Below are positions 53,615 to 62,796 of a stretch of DNA of 64,000 nucleotides, one piece after another. Source of the DNA: Bacteroidota bacterium (GTDB lineage Bacteria; Bacteroidota; Bacteroidia; UKL13-3); NCBI GenBank assembly GCA_040388375.1, contig JAZKBU010000002.1, positions 62,001 to 126,000 on the forward strand. The letters run 5' to 3'. Position 1 is the first letter of the stretch. The number at the start of each line of letters is the position of its first letter. A model generated the notes under the pieces. The model worked only from the letters and a program-made list of their open reading frames with translations. It was not told the DNA's origin and did no database searches. A program made the position numbers and the translations under genes.

Positions 53615-56482
53615 CTATACAATCGTTTTAGCCTTCGTTAAAGCATTTGCTAAGCCATTCAAATCATTACCACCTGCAGTAGCATAAAAAGGTTGGCCTC
53701 CGCCTCCACCTTTAATTTCTTTGGCGAGGTCTTTTACAATATTGCCTGCATGCAAGCCTTTTTCTTTGACTAGGTTATCACTCATAATAACGCTTAACAT
53801 AGGTTTGCCATTTAACTCACAACCCAGCACACAGAACAAATTATCAATTTCGGTTTTTAACTGAAACGATAAGTTTTTCAATTGTTCAGCGCTTGGTACA
53901 GTTACAAGCTCAATTAAAGTATTTACCCCATTCGTGTTGTTTACTTTAGCTTTTAACTCCTCTTTTAAAACGCTTATTTTTTCATTTTCAAGTTGGTCTA
54001 CCTTTTTAAGCATACCACCTTTTTCATGCAATAACTGCTCTACACTTTTAACAATATCGGTTGATTTTAACAACTCCGAAACGGCACGAACCTGGTTTTG
54101 CAAATTCATAATATAATCATCAGTAGTAATAGAAGTAATACCTTCTATCCTGCGTACACCGGCAGCTACTGCACTTTCGCTTGTAATTTTAAACATACCC
54201 AGTTGAGCCGCTGCTTTTACATGCGTACCACCACAAAGCTCAATAGAGTCAGGCCCAAACGAAATAACTCGAACACGGTCGCCATACTTTTCACCAAACA
54301 ACATCATAGCTCCCATAGCTTCCGCATCGCGTATAGATACATTTCTTTTTTCATCCAAATGCAAATCCTGTCTGATCATCATATTCACCACATGCTCTAC
54401 CGCTTCTATTTCAGCAACGGTCATAGCGGCAAAATGCGAAAAATCAAAACGTAAATATTTATCGTTTACCAACGAGCCTTTTTGTTGTACATGCGTACCC
54501 AATATTTGGCGCAATGATGAATGCAATAAATGGGTAGCTGTATGGTTATTTTCCGTCATCATACGCTGACCCATATTGATACCCGCACCATACGTTTTAT
54601 ACAGTGGTTTTTGGTCAGCAATATGAATAATCAGGTTATTTTCCTTCTTCGTATCCAGTATTTGAATACTCTGGTCAAATATTTTTTCATCGCGGTATTC
54701 CTGGTAAAATAAGTTACCCGTATCACCCACCTGTCCGCCACCTTCCGGGTAAAAAGGAGTACGGTTTAAAACAATTTGCCACTCCTCTTTTCCTTTGTTC
54801 ATTACCTTGCGGTATTTACGCACACGCACCTCTTCTACATACATTTCATCGTAACCTACAAACTCGGTAGGTGAATTATTACCATCTACTATAACCCAAT
54901 CGTCAGATGCTTGCAAAGTAGCCTTACGCGAACGATTTTTTTGTTCGTCCAATGCTTTTTCAAAACCCTCCACATCCACTTCAAATCCATTTTCCCTGGC
55001 AATCAATTGCGTTAAGTCCAACGGAAAACCATAGGTATCTGATAATTCAAAAGCATTTTCCCCACTAATATTTTTTTGAATTTTAATTACTTTACTAATT
55101 AATTCCGTTTCATCTTTAGTTTGAGAAAAATTGTCCGCTAATTCTTTTAGTTTACTAATTTTATTCTCATCCAAAGACTTGTAAATAATATTACTTGACA
55201 ACCCCATTTTACCTAAGGTATCATTTGTATCAATTTCGTTTTGATTTGTTACCGAAATTAGTTCATTTAATTTATTAGCTTTTATAGATTCAACTATAAT
55301 TTGAATAGTTTGATCAGGGAAAACAAATAAACCTTCCAAAATTTTTATTCCATTTTCCAAAGTTCTTAAAAAACTTTGCTCTTCTTCTTTAATCACCTTA
55401 GCCACAAAATCTTTTTGCGCAAACAATTCAGGAAATACATGCTGAAAGCTGTCAGCTATTAACAAAGTCAACTGGCACATAAAAGGTTCCTTAATGCCTA
55501 AAAACTGGTATTGGTAACGCACTGCCCTGCGCAATATTCTGCGTATTACATAACCAGCCCCATTGTTACTTGGCAATTGTCCGTCAGCAATGGCAAATGC
55601 AATAGCACGTATATGGTCAGCCATTACACGCATAGCTATGTCTTGTTTACTATCGCTAAATTTATATTCAATACCCGAATGCTTTTCAATAGCCTTAATA
55701 GTAGGCACAAATACATCCGTATCATAATTACTGGTTTTGCCATCAATGGCACGCACCAAACGCTCAAAGCCCATTCCTGTGTCTACGTGTTGCGCAGGTA
55801 ATTTTTCCAAGCTACCATCGGCCTTGCGGTTAAATTCCATGAACACATTGTTCCATATTTCAATTACTTGCGGATGGTCGTTATTAACCAATGTAGCTCC
55901 ATCCACCAGCTTACGTTCCGCATCAGGTCTTAAGTCAATATGTATTTCAGAGCAGGGGCCGCATGGGCCTGTATCGCCCATTTCCCAGAAATTATCTTTT
56001 TTATTGCCGTTTAAAATACGGTCCTTATCAATCCATTTTGCCCAGTTATCAAAAGCTTCCTGGTCAAAGGCCAAACCTTCCTTTTTATCACCTTCAAATA
56101 CCGTTACATATAACCTGTCCTTAGGTAGCTTATATACATCTACCAATAACTCCCAGGCCCACTCAATAGCTTCCTTTTTAAAGTAATCGCCAAAGCTCCA
56201 GTTACCCAACATTTCAAACATGGTATGGTGATAGGTATCTACCCCTACTTCTTCTAAATCGTTATGCTTACCGCTTACACGCAAACATTTTTGCGTATCG
56301 ACCACACGTTTGTATTTGGCGGGCTCATTGCCTAAAAAAATATCCTTAAACTGGTTCATACCCGCATTGGTAAACATCAATGTGGGATCGTTTTTTACTA
56401 CAATGGGTGCAGAAGGAACTATGGTATGGCCCTTACTTGCAAAAAAATCTAAAAACTGTTTACGTATGTCTGCTGATGTCAT
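53615..56482 (-). CDS. alaS: Alanine--tRNA ligase with an internal insertion
   Basis: 955 residues, class II synthetase that charges tRNA-Ala and edits Ser/Gly mischarging. The aminoacylation domain begins RKQFLDFFASKGH and holds TNAGMNQFKDIFLG; the editing domain has the zinc motif HTATHLLHSSLRQ and CGGTHVKAAAQ; the C-terminal domain ends in the GGGGGGQPFYATAGG segment. The protein is about 80 residues longer than the usual 870-880. The extra part sits between residues about 387 and 473 (55064-55324), between KILEGLF and the conserved GENAFELSDTYGFPLDL. All catalytic motifs remain, so the enzyme should work. Divergent from the M23 gene. Confidence 0.96.
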   Translation of the reverse strand: MTSADIRKQFLDFFASKGHTIVPSAPIVVKNDPTLMFTNAGMNQFKDIFLGNEPAKYKRVVDTQKCLRVSGKHNDLEEVGVDTYHHTMFEMLGNWSFGDYFKKEAIEWAWELLVDVYKLPKDRLYVTVFEGDKKEGLAFDQEAFDNWAKWIDKDRILNGNKKDNFWEMGDTGPCGPCSEIHIDLRPDAERKLVDGATLVNNDHPQVIEIWNNVFMEFNRKADGSLEKLPAQHVDTGMGFERLVRAIDGKTSNYDTDVFVPTIKAIEKHSGIEYKFSDSKQDIAMRVMADHIRAIAFAIADGQLPSNNGAGYVIRRILRRAVRYQYQFLGIKEPFMCQLTLLIADSFQHVFPELFAQKDFVAKVIKEEEQSFLRTLENGIKILEGLFVFPDQTIQIIVESIKANKLNELISVTNQNEIDTNDTLGKMGLSSNIIYKSLDENKISKLKELADNFSQTKDETELISKVIKIQKNISGENAFELSDTYGFPLDLTQLIARENGFEVDVEGFEKALDEQKNRSRKATLQASDDWVIVDGNNSPTEFVGYDEMYVEEVRVRKYRKVMNKGKEEWQIVLNRTPFYPEGGGQVGDTGNLFYQEYRDEKIFDQSIQILDTKKENNLIIHIADQKPLYKTYGAGINMGQRMMTENNHTATHLLHSSLRQILGTHVQQKGSLVNDKYLRFDFSHFAAMTVAEIEAVEHVVNMMIRQDLHLDEKRNVSIRDAEAMGAMMLFGEKYGDRVRVISFGPDSIELCGGTHVKAAAQLGMFKITSESAVAAGVRRIEGITSITTDDYIMNLQNQVRAVSELLKSTDIVKSVEQLLHEKGGMLKKVDQLENEKISVLKEELKAKVNNTNGVNTLIELVTVPSAEQLKNLSFQLKTEIDNLFCVLGCELNGKPMLSVIMSDNLVKEKGLHAGNIVKDLAKEIKGGGGGQPFYATAGGNDLNGLANALTKAKTIV

Positions 56483-56620
56483 GTGTATTATAAAATTCTA
56501 TGCTACGAATGCTGAAAAATTGCTTTAAATTAATATTTTCGCCTCTTCAGTAATGAGCAATATTACACCAATTGGTTTTACTTTTTTGGTATCATATGGT
56601 TTGTTCACTAAAAAATTAGC

Positions 56621-57586
56621 GTGGCAAAGATAAAATACTTTTACAATCCCAATAAGCTAGACTTTGAAAAAGTTCGCACCAGTTTTACCACGGTAATTTG
56701 GCGTGTTTTTGGGTTTTTATCAGCCTCTATTGTTTCCGGAGCTATCATGGTATTAGCACTTTACAGTTTTATCGACTCCCCAAAAGAAAAAATACTCCAA
56801 CGCGAAAACAAACAATACAAAGAACAATTGCGCAGAATACAGAACCGGATTAACGAATTAAGTGGCGTTTTAGGAGAGTTGCAGGAGCGCGATGCGCAAA
56901 TTTACAGAACTATATTTGAGGCTGACCCTGTAAGCTTTAAACCGAAGCTAAACGAGAACGAAAAAAAATACAAACTGGCTGAGGGTTTTGACGATGCTGT
57001 ATTGATTAATGATTTAAACAAAAAGGTAGAACAACTGAGCGCTTTGGCCGAAACTCAAGCCAAATCGTTTGACGAGCTAAAAAAACTGGCCGATAACAAA
57101 AGTGATTTCCTGGCTTCCATTCCAGCCATTCAACCCATAGCCAATAAAGATTTAAAACGTATCGCTTCCGGTTTTGGCTATAGAATACACCCTATTTACA
57201 AAACCACCAAATTCCATTCGGGTATTGATTTTACAGCTCCTACGCGTACCCCGGTATATGCCACAGGTAATGGTAAAATAAGCTTTGCCAAATACGAAGG
57301 ACGCGGTTATGGCAACCATATTATTATAAACCATGGCTTTGGTTACCAAAGTTTATACGGGCATTTAAGCAGTATAGAAGTATATGAAGGGCAAAAAGTA
57401 AAACGTGGCGAGTTAATTGGCTACGTGGGTAATACGGGTACATCTACCGCTCCCCACCTACATTACGAAGTAGTAAAAGGAACCAAAAAAGTAAACCCCA
57501 TTAATTACTTCTTTAATGATATAACCGAAGCAGATTACGAAGCTATCCGCGATATATCTGCCCGCCCTACTCAGTCGTTTGATTAA
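56621..57586 (+). CDS. M23-family peptidoglycan peptidase with coiled coil
   Basis: 321 residues from a GTG at 56621. One membrane helix (about 29-50), a coiled-coil (about 57-90) and a linker, then an M23 (LytM) domain. The zinc ligands are complete: HSGIDF gives His199 and Asp203, and HLH ends in His281 (with His248 in YGHLS, His279). Anchored in the inner membrane with the enzyme in the periplasm; cuts peptide cross-bridges during growth or division. Confidence 0.92.
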   Translation: MAKIKYFYNPNKLDFEKVRTSFTTVIWRVFGFLSASIVSGAIMVLALYSFIDSPKEKILQRENKQYKEQLRRIQNRINELSGVLGELQERDAQIYRTIFEADPVSFKPKLNENEKKYKLAEGFDDAVLINDLNKKVEQLSALAETQAKSFDELKKLADNKSDFLASIPAIQPIANKDLKRIASGFGYRIHPIYKTTKFHSGIDFTAPTRTPVYATGNGKISFAKYEGRGYGNHIIINHGFGYQSLYGHLSSIEVYEGQKVKRGELIGYVGNTGTSTAPHLHYEVVKGTKKVNPINYFFNDITEADYEAIRDISARPTQSFD

Positions 57587-57601
57587 TGGAGGTAAACATT
57601 A

Positions 57602-57625
57602 ATTGCAGGCGAGGACGCCTGCAAT
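57602..57625. repeat. GC-rich perfect hairpin repeat
   Basis: ATTGCAGGCG and CGCCTGCAAT with an AGGA loop, 15 bases after the M23 stop. No T run follows, so it is not a standard terminator; it resembles the short hairpin repeats scattered in Bacteroidota and other genomes. Confidence 0.55.
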
Positions 57626-57658
57626 GGCCTAATACACTTAACCATAATTACGATAAGC

Positions 57659-58414
57659 ATGACCAAAACAATCATCCACATTTTCACAATAAGTCTTTTG
57701 TTTGCATGCGCCACAAGCGATAGCAATAAAAGCAATTCCAACAATCATTTTAAACAATTAGATACCAGTGTTAGCGTATCAGGTTATTGGTTAAGCGAGG
57801 ATTATTACCAAAGCATCCAAAACTTTAAATCACCCAAAAAAGCACAGGACGGTTCAGCGTTTATTTTTATACCCAATAGAACCCTCCAACAAACAACCAT
57901 GATTTATAATTTTCATGAAGGAGGCCCGCTTTTAAAAGTACTTAAAAACAACAAGCACTATGAATTATGGGAAGTAGTGGATGATAGCTTAACACAAAAA
58001 CTATATATCATTGAAGAAATATCACCTACCCAAATAAAGCTGGGTAAAAAAGTATTTTATAAAATAAATATAGAAAAACACCATGACACCTATAAAATTT
58101 CAGAAGCCCTATTATTCAAAGGCAAGTATACAACTGCCGGGGGTAAAACAGTAGAGTTTAAAGCCAATGGGCAGCTACTCGGTTTAGACAACTTTACCTA
58201 CTACGAACCCATTATAGATTACTTTGATGCAGGCATGCAAGTAGACCAGATTGGTCTGGGCAACTCGCCCGAAAAACTAACCGGGTATGGTTTTACATTT
58301 AACAGAGATACTTTATCATTATATAAACTTAATTGCTTAACCTTTGACAGCACGATGAACGATTGTGTGGAAGTAGGCTACGGACAGCTAGCCTACAAGC
58401 TTTGGAAAAAATAA
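57659..58414 (+). CDS. Lipoprotein of unknown function
   Basis: 251 residues. Lipobox LLFAC (Cys17) after a signal peptide, then an Asn/Ser-rich linker (residues 20-32). The rest (VSVSGYWLSEDYYQSI, YNFHEGGPLLKVLKNN, LIEEISPTQIKLGKK-like) is beta-rich and could be a lipocalin-like or single-sheet domain; I do not recognise a family. Acid-rich C-terminus. An AraC-type remnant follows. Confidence 0.75.
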   Translation: MTKTIIHIFTISLLFACATSDSNKSNSNNHFKQLDTSVSVSGYWLSEDYYQSIQNFKSPKKAQDGSAFIFIPNRTLQQTTMIYNFHEGGPLLKVLKNNKHYELWEVVDDSLTQKLYIIEEISPTQIKLGKKVFYKINIEKHHDTYKISEALLFKGKYTTAGGKTVEFKANGQLLGLDNFTYYEPIIDYFDAGMQVDQIGLGNSPEKLTGYGFTFNRDTLSLYKLNCLTFDSTMNDCVEVGYGQLAYKLWKK

Positions 58415-58427
58415 ACCCGTAATATAA

Positions 58428-58538
58428 ATTGGTAAAATTGCTTATGAACTGGGTTTTGAACATTCACAATTGTTCAGCAAACTATTCAAAACAAAAATAA
58501 ATCTCTCGCCTTTAGCCTTCAGGGCCTCATTTAACTAG
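58428..58538 (+). pseudogene. AraC-family C-terminal fragment (gene remnant)
   Basis: An uninterrupted frame of 36 codons opens directly after a TAA at 58425 and ends at TAG 58536-58538. It reads IGKIAYELGFEHSQLFSKLF then KTKINLSPLAFRASFN, the second helix-turn-helix of AraC regulators (compare FKLGYSSVGYLSNQFKKVTG in the intact gene at 17360-17926). No start codon and no first HTH or sensor domain precede it, so it is the tail of a lost regulator. Confidence 0.75.
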
Positions 58539-58638
58539 GAATAACCCTGTTTATATTTTTTTCAAATTACAAGGCCTGATTATTAGTTATTTCGGAAATA
58601 ATTTGTTTAATTTGTTATAGGTATTTAAACTAAAGCTT

Positions 58639-59277
58639 ATGAAGAGAGTATTTTACAGTTTAATTTTAGGGAATCTGATTGGCATATCAGCTGCTTTTGC
58701 AGCATGCGATATTCAGGTTGGGTTCACAGGCAAAAGTATGACTTGGAGTCAACTGCAATCAAAGGCGGTAAATGGGGTTATTTATTTAACACTTGATACC
58801 GATATTGACAGCTTGGGTTTACAGTTTACTTCCCCATGCAGCAACATCACTATTAAGGAATGTTATTTTAACGACATGCCGGTAGCTGTTAACGAAGAAC
58901 AACAGTCAGGTGGATTAATTAAAACCAAAACTACCGGTACAGGTTTATACAAAATTCAGGTGGTAGGACCACAAAATAACGATTGGTTTAAAATAGTAAT
59001 CAAAGCCAAAGGCAGTACCTCCATTAACGAGTTTAATGGTGACTTGCATTTTGCACTATATCCAAATCCTACTAGTGATAAATTAACCATTGAATCAGTT
59101 GATGCAGTAAAACAAATACAAGTGTATGATAACAAGGGTATGTTGGTAATGGAAAAACAAAACAATGTATTTAATGAGTTTCAAACTATTGATGTGGCTG
59201 CTTTACCCAATGGTCAATACTTTATGATTTGCAGCAATGACGATAAAAAATCTAGCATGAAATTTATTAAACAATAG
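58639..59277 (+). CDS. Small T9SS-secreted protein
   Basis: 212 residues. Signal peptide to about residue 21 (AAFAA), two Cys early in the mature part (CDIQV, SPCSN, ECYFND). Middle region has no family I recognise. The C-terminal 80 residues form a T9SS sorting domain: YPNPTSDKLTIES, DNKGMLVMEK, PNGQYFMICSN. Predicted surface or secreted; function unknown. A terminator lies directly after. Confidence 0.85.
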   Translation: MKRVFYSLILGNLIGISAAFAACDIQVGFTGKSMTWSQLQSKAVNGVIYLTLDTDIDSLGLQFTSPCSNITIKECYFNDMPVAVNEEQQSGGLIKTKTTGTGLYKIQVVGPQNNDWFKIVIKAKGSTSINEFNGDLHFALYPNPTSDKLTIESVDAVKQIQVYDNKGMLVMEKQNNVFNEFQTIDVAALPNGQYFMICSNDDKKSSMKFIKQ

Positions 59278-59298
59278 GTTTATTGATTCCATTGATAA

Positions 59299-59333
59299 TA
59301 AAAAAGCCATCCTTGTAAGAGATGGCTTTTTTA
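59299..59333 (+). terminator. Terminator of the small T9SS gene
   Basis: Stem AAAAGCCATC / GATGGCTTTT (59302-59311 and 59321-59330) with A and T runs. Confidence 0.88.
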
Positions 59334-59347
59334 TTGCTCTACGGTGT

Positions 59348-59370
59348 CTCAACTATGCTCGACAATACTG
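59348..59370. repeat. Diverged TCGACTACGCTC-family half site
   Basis: CTCAACTATGCTCGACAATA resembles the intergenic core with two changes. It lies between two terminators of converging genes. Confidence 0.45.
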
Positions 59371-59411
59371 ACGTAACCTAATTAACATATCAATACCATT
59401 AAGATTTAAAT

Positions 59412-59441
59412 AAAAAAGCAGCGCAAAATGCGCTGCTTTTC
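59412..59441 (-). terminator. Terminator of the PKD T9SS gene
   Basis: Perfect stem AAAAGCAGCGC / GCGCTGCTTTT (59414-59424 and 59430-59440), 25 bases past the stop. Confidence 0.9.
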
Positions 59442-59465
59442 AGTTCCATATTAGTTAAATGTGCA

Positions 59466-61079
59466 CTATTCAACAATTAATCTTCTCGCTACATTCAGTT
59501 GTTTACCATCGTCTATTTTAACAAAATAAATTCCTTTGGGTAAATTGGTAATATCAATACTTGCTTTGTTGTTGCTTTGAAAGTCAATAACTGCATTGGT
59601 ATTTTTCCCCAATACATTTATCAAATCAATTTTTGCCTCTTGTATATTTATATCGGCTTGAATAAAAATAATTTCTTTGGCCGGATTAGGGTATATTTTA
59701 ATTGATTTAGTAAAATCTGCTACGGTATTTACACCTACACTTTGTACACTTATGTATGCCACTTTGGTTTCGGTTACCTGACTTGTACCATAAGTAGCAG
59801 TTAAGGCAACGGTATAATTGCCTTTTGCATTAAACATCACTTTCGGATTTTTAGTAGATGCGCTTGTTCCGCCTGCAAAACTTACTGTATTGGGTGTAAA
59901 CACCCACCTATAAACGGTTGGGGTTCCTGCACTACTATCAGTAAACGATACTATTTCACCTACGTTAGCAGTTACTTTATCGGCCACAAAATTTACTTTA
60001 GGTGCTTCATTAACGGTAATATAGTTGGTTCTTACTGTATCATCCTCCCCTCCTTCATATATTACTTTTAACTTTACAGAATAAACACCCGGCTGGGTTA
60101 ACAATACTCTAGGACTTCGGGTAGTGGCATTGGTACCTCCTACAAATAAAGCATTGTTGGGTGTTATAGTCCATTGGTACGATTTAGGTGTACCAATACT
60201 ACTATTTGTTAAATTAATGGTATCTGTAGTAAGCGCTGTAGTTCTGCTGGCATTAAACTTAGCTGCACTTACAAATGCTTCCGCTCTATAAATGTCTTTG
60301 TATTTAATAGCAGGTGCACCTACACCTCCTATGGTTTTTGTAATTTCTAAAATAGGGTAATGTTCGCCTTTGGCCCACCAGGTATAAATGGTTCTGTTGT
60401 TAGGTAATGGTATTTTAAAGGTTTGCACTTCAATAGAATCAGTACCGGTAATTTCTGTTTTTACCCTGATACAATCAAACTGCCCATAAGGTGTTTTTAT
60501 TACGCCCCAACCATCTACAATATTTACCCTACGGCCTTTTTGCGAAATACCTCCTACACCCGGAATGGTTGTTGAACCCGCATAATATGTAGTATCAATA
60601 TCGCCATAATTTAAAGGGAATTTATAAACCGTATCGCGTGGATTTAAATTAATGGCTAAAGGCAAACCTGAAACGGTAACACCACGTCCTAATAAAACGC
60701 TGGCACTGGCTGTATTTTTATAAAAACCGTAAATATTTTCAACGGTAATGCCTGCTGCGCTACCAAAACTGGCTAAGTTATTTAAGGTATTGTCTTTTAT
60801 TCCATAAGTAGCACCTGTTAGTATACCAAATTGTATAGCGTAAGGCGTACCCGATGGAGCATAAAATTTTTCTACATCCTGGCTGGTAGGAACTAAATCG
60901 GTAAAATCCCAAATAGTATCGGCTCCGGTTAAAGCAGCTTTTGTTGGGTTAATACCAATGCTGGTAGCACTATATCGCATGGTATCATTTACTCTCGACA
61001 TATCTGCATTTAAAATAGTTATCTGTGCAAATGATTGTAAGCTAATGAACAGCAATAAAATAGGAAATATTTTTTTCAT
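59466..61079 (-). CDS. PKD-domain T9SS-secreted protein
   Basis: 537 residues. Signal peptide ends QSFAQ (about 18). An N-terminal domain of unknown type (about 20-270, with many Thr/Ser strands) is followed by two PKD-like domains (about 272-360 and 362-447; SYQWTITPNNALFVGGT and VYRWVFTPNTVSFAGGT, each opening with the usual NxxP core). A T9SS type A sorting domain ends the protein (YPNPAKEIIFIQA, GIYFVKI). Surface or secreted, function unknown. Confidence 0.88.
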   Translation of the reverse strand: MKKIFPILLLFISLQSFAQITILNADMSRVNDTMRYSATSIGINPTKAALTGADTIWDFTDLVPTSQDVEKFYAPSGTPYAIQFGILTGATYGIKDNTLNNLASFGSAAGITVENIYGFYKNTASASVLLGRGVTVSGLPLAINLNPRDTVYKFPLNYGDIDTTYYAGSTTIPGVGGISQKGRRVNIVDGWGVIKTPYGQFDCIRVKTEITGTDSIEVQTFKIPLPNNRTIYTWWAKGEHYPILEITKTIGGVGAPAIKYKDIYRAEAFVSAAKFNASRTTALTTDTINLTNSSIGTPKSYQWTITPNNALFVGGTNATTRSPRVLLTQPGVYSVKLKVIYEGGEDDTVRTNYITVNEAPKVNFVADKVTANVGEIVSFTDSSAGTPTVYRWVFTPNTVSFAGGTSASTKNPKVMFNAKGNYTVALTATYGTSQVTETKVAYISVQSVGVNTVADFTKSIKIYPNPAKEIIFIQADINIQEAKIDLINVLGKNTNAVIDFQSNNKASIDITNLPKGIYFVKIDDGKQLNVARRLIVE

Positions 61080-61158
61080 GTTGGCTTGTTTTATATGGGC
61101 AATTTATACAAAACAACTTGATTAGCAATTGGTACATAGTAAAATTTAAAACCACTCT

Positions 61159-61192
61159 TTTGGTATTTCCTTCGTTTAATAAAGTACCTTTG
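61159..61192 (+). promoter_or_regulatory. rnpB promoter
   Basis: TTTG at 61159-61162 and TACCTTTG at 61185-61192, 22 bases apart, match the Bacteroidota -33/-7 elements. The P1 helix of the RNA begins five bases after the -7 box. Confidence 0.8.
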
Positions 61193-61196
61193 TCTG

Positions 61197-61585
61197 GCAA
61201 AACGAACTATCGCGTTATAAGCAATTATAATGAGGAAAGTCCGGGCAACATAGAGCAGCATACTACCTAACTGGTAGGCGGCTGATTGTAATGATTAGTT
61301 GACAGACAGTGCTACAGAAATTTAAACTACCCGGTTTGCAAAAATCGGGAAAAGGTGAAAAGGCGGTTTAAGAGACCACCGGGCTTATGGCAACATATGC
61401 TGCAAGGTAAACCTTATGCGTTGCAAGGTCAAATAGGTTGTACAGAGTTTCGGCTCACAAGGTGGCTCGCTTTGACGTACAATGGGTGGACTGCATGAGA
61501 TTGTGCCAGCGATGGTACAACCAGATAAATGATAGTTATATTTTGCTTAAAGCAAAATGAAACAGAACCCGGCTTACAGTTTTGC
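61197..61585 (+). ncRNA. rnpB: RNase P RNA, bacterial type A
   Basis: Catalytic RNA that trims the 5' leader of tRNA precursors. The universal core segments are present: GAGGAAAGTCCGGGC at 61232-61246 and ACAGAACCCGGCTTACAG at 61562-61579, which pair to form the P4 helix region. The ends are defined by P1: GCAAAAC (61197-61203) with GTTTTGC (61579-61585). The middle has GGTGAAAAGG and ACAGAGTTTCGG expected for the specificity domain. About 389 bases, usual for the type A form. Own promoter and terminator. Confidence 0.95.
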
Positions 61586-61590
61586 TAAAT

Positions 61591-61624
61591 AAAAAAGGCT
61601 GCTTTATAAAGGCAGCCTTTTTTG
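61591..61624 (+). terminator. rnpB terminator
   Basis: Stem AAGGCTGC / GCAGCCTT (61595-61602 and 61612-61619) flanked by A and T runs. Confidence 0.9.
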
Positions 61625-61635
61625 TGTTAAGTCAC

Positions 61636-61680
61636 ATGGAGCGAAGTCGAAATATAGTTCTCGACTACGCTCGAACTGAC
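61636..61680. repeat. TCGACTACGCTC-family inverted pair
   Basis: GAGCGAAGTCGA (61640-61651) and TCGACTACGCTC (61661-61672) are inverted complements with one mismatch, between the rnpB terminator and the stop codon of the acyl-CoA reductase gene. Confidence 0.65.
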
Positions 61681-62696
61681 TATAATTTCAGTAAAAAGTC
61701 TAAGGTATCTATACCATCAGCGTAATCCCATAGCTCGGGTTGTTGACTTTTACCTAAAGGAATACTGTTACCAATTTCTATTTTACTTACTATGCACTGA
61801 ATATCTTCTTTGCGTTCTTCTATAATGGCTTTTACTTCGTCTAGTGTATCGTAATATTCGTAATAAACACTTGCTAATGGCGAGGCTAAATCTTTGCTTT
61901 CTTTTAAATTAATCAATCCGTTTTCCAAAAACTGGTCTTGGTTTAATAACCAAATGGCCTTGTGATAAGTGTAGTTATTGGCGTATTTATTATGGTGCAT
62001 GTAAGAATCGTACTCATGGGTGTTTTCAAAAAACATGGCCATATCAAAATCGCGGGGAATGTATAATTTACTCACATTGCGGCACCCTAAACCAAAGTAG
62101 GTAAATATATCTTTGGCTAACAGCTTCATGTCCTCGTCTGTTTCATGCCCTGTTAAAACGGCTATGCTGTTTCGGTTACGTCTTAATATATTGGGCAGTT
62201 TGCTAAAATAGTATTCAAAATACCTATTGCTGTTATTACTACCTGTTGCTATTACTGCATCGTAGTTACCTCCCAGTTTTTCATCATTGAGTACCGTTAT
62301 TTTATCGGCAAAAGCAGGTTCTATTTGTATTAAGGCAGCTACAATAAATTTAGGTAAAATATTGTCATCGCTACTTAGCTTAATAATGGCTTTATGGCCG
62401 GCTAACAATACGCACACTAAATCGTGTAAACCAACCAAGGGTATATTACCTGCCATAATAATGGCTACTGACTTGTTGGACGACTCGTCAGTAAACTGAT
62501 ATTTACTGACCCAAGTATTTATTTTTTGCTCCGTTAAAGTATCGGCCCAGGCTTGCAAAGCCAAGCGTTGGCTTTCTTCTGTAAACCAGTTATTATATAA
62601 GTAGGCCTCAACTATAGCCTTATGTGCGTTAGTAGCAGCATTTTGTAAAAAACTGCCTAGTTGAATAAAAGCTTGTACACGGTGTTGAAAAGTCAT
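61680..62696 (-). CDS. Acyl-CoA reductase (LuxC-like)
   Basis: 338 residues of the LuxC/acyl-CoA reductase family, which reduce fatty acyl-CoA to aldehyde with NADPH. Conserved segments: AIIMAGNIPLVGLHDLVCVL (cofactor domain), KAIIKLSSDD, and FGLGCRNVSKLYIP with the nucleophile Cys205. It is divergent from a ferredoxin gene 100 bases away. In many Flavobacteriia the same pair stands before serC; here a T9SS gene follows instead. Confidence 0.88.
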   Translation of the reverse strand: MTFQHRVQAFIQLGSFLQNAATNAHKAIVEAYLYNNWFTEESQRLALQAWADTLTEQKINTWVSKYQFTDESSNKSVAIIMAGNIPLVGLHDLVCVLLAGHKAIIKLSSDDNILPKFIVAALIQIEPAFADKITVLNDEKLGGNYDAVIATGSNNSNRYFEYYFSKLPNILRRNRNSIAVLTGHETDEDMKLLAKDIFTYFGLGCRNVSKLYIPRDFDMAMFFENTHEYDSYMHHNKYANNYTYHKAIWLLNQDQFLENGLINLKESKDLASPLASVYYEYYDTLDEVKAIIEERKEDIQCIVSKIEIGNSIPLGKSQQPELWDYADGIDTLDFLLKL

Positions 62697-62796
62697 GTTA
62701 TTTAGAACGATTCTATTTTTTGATTTGAGTGAACAAAACTAATCTTGCAGTAGTTAATAACAATAGAAAAAAACAAAAATTAATATATAACATATT

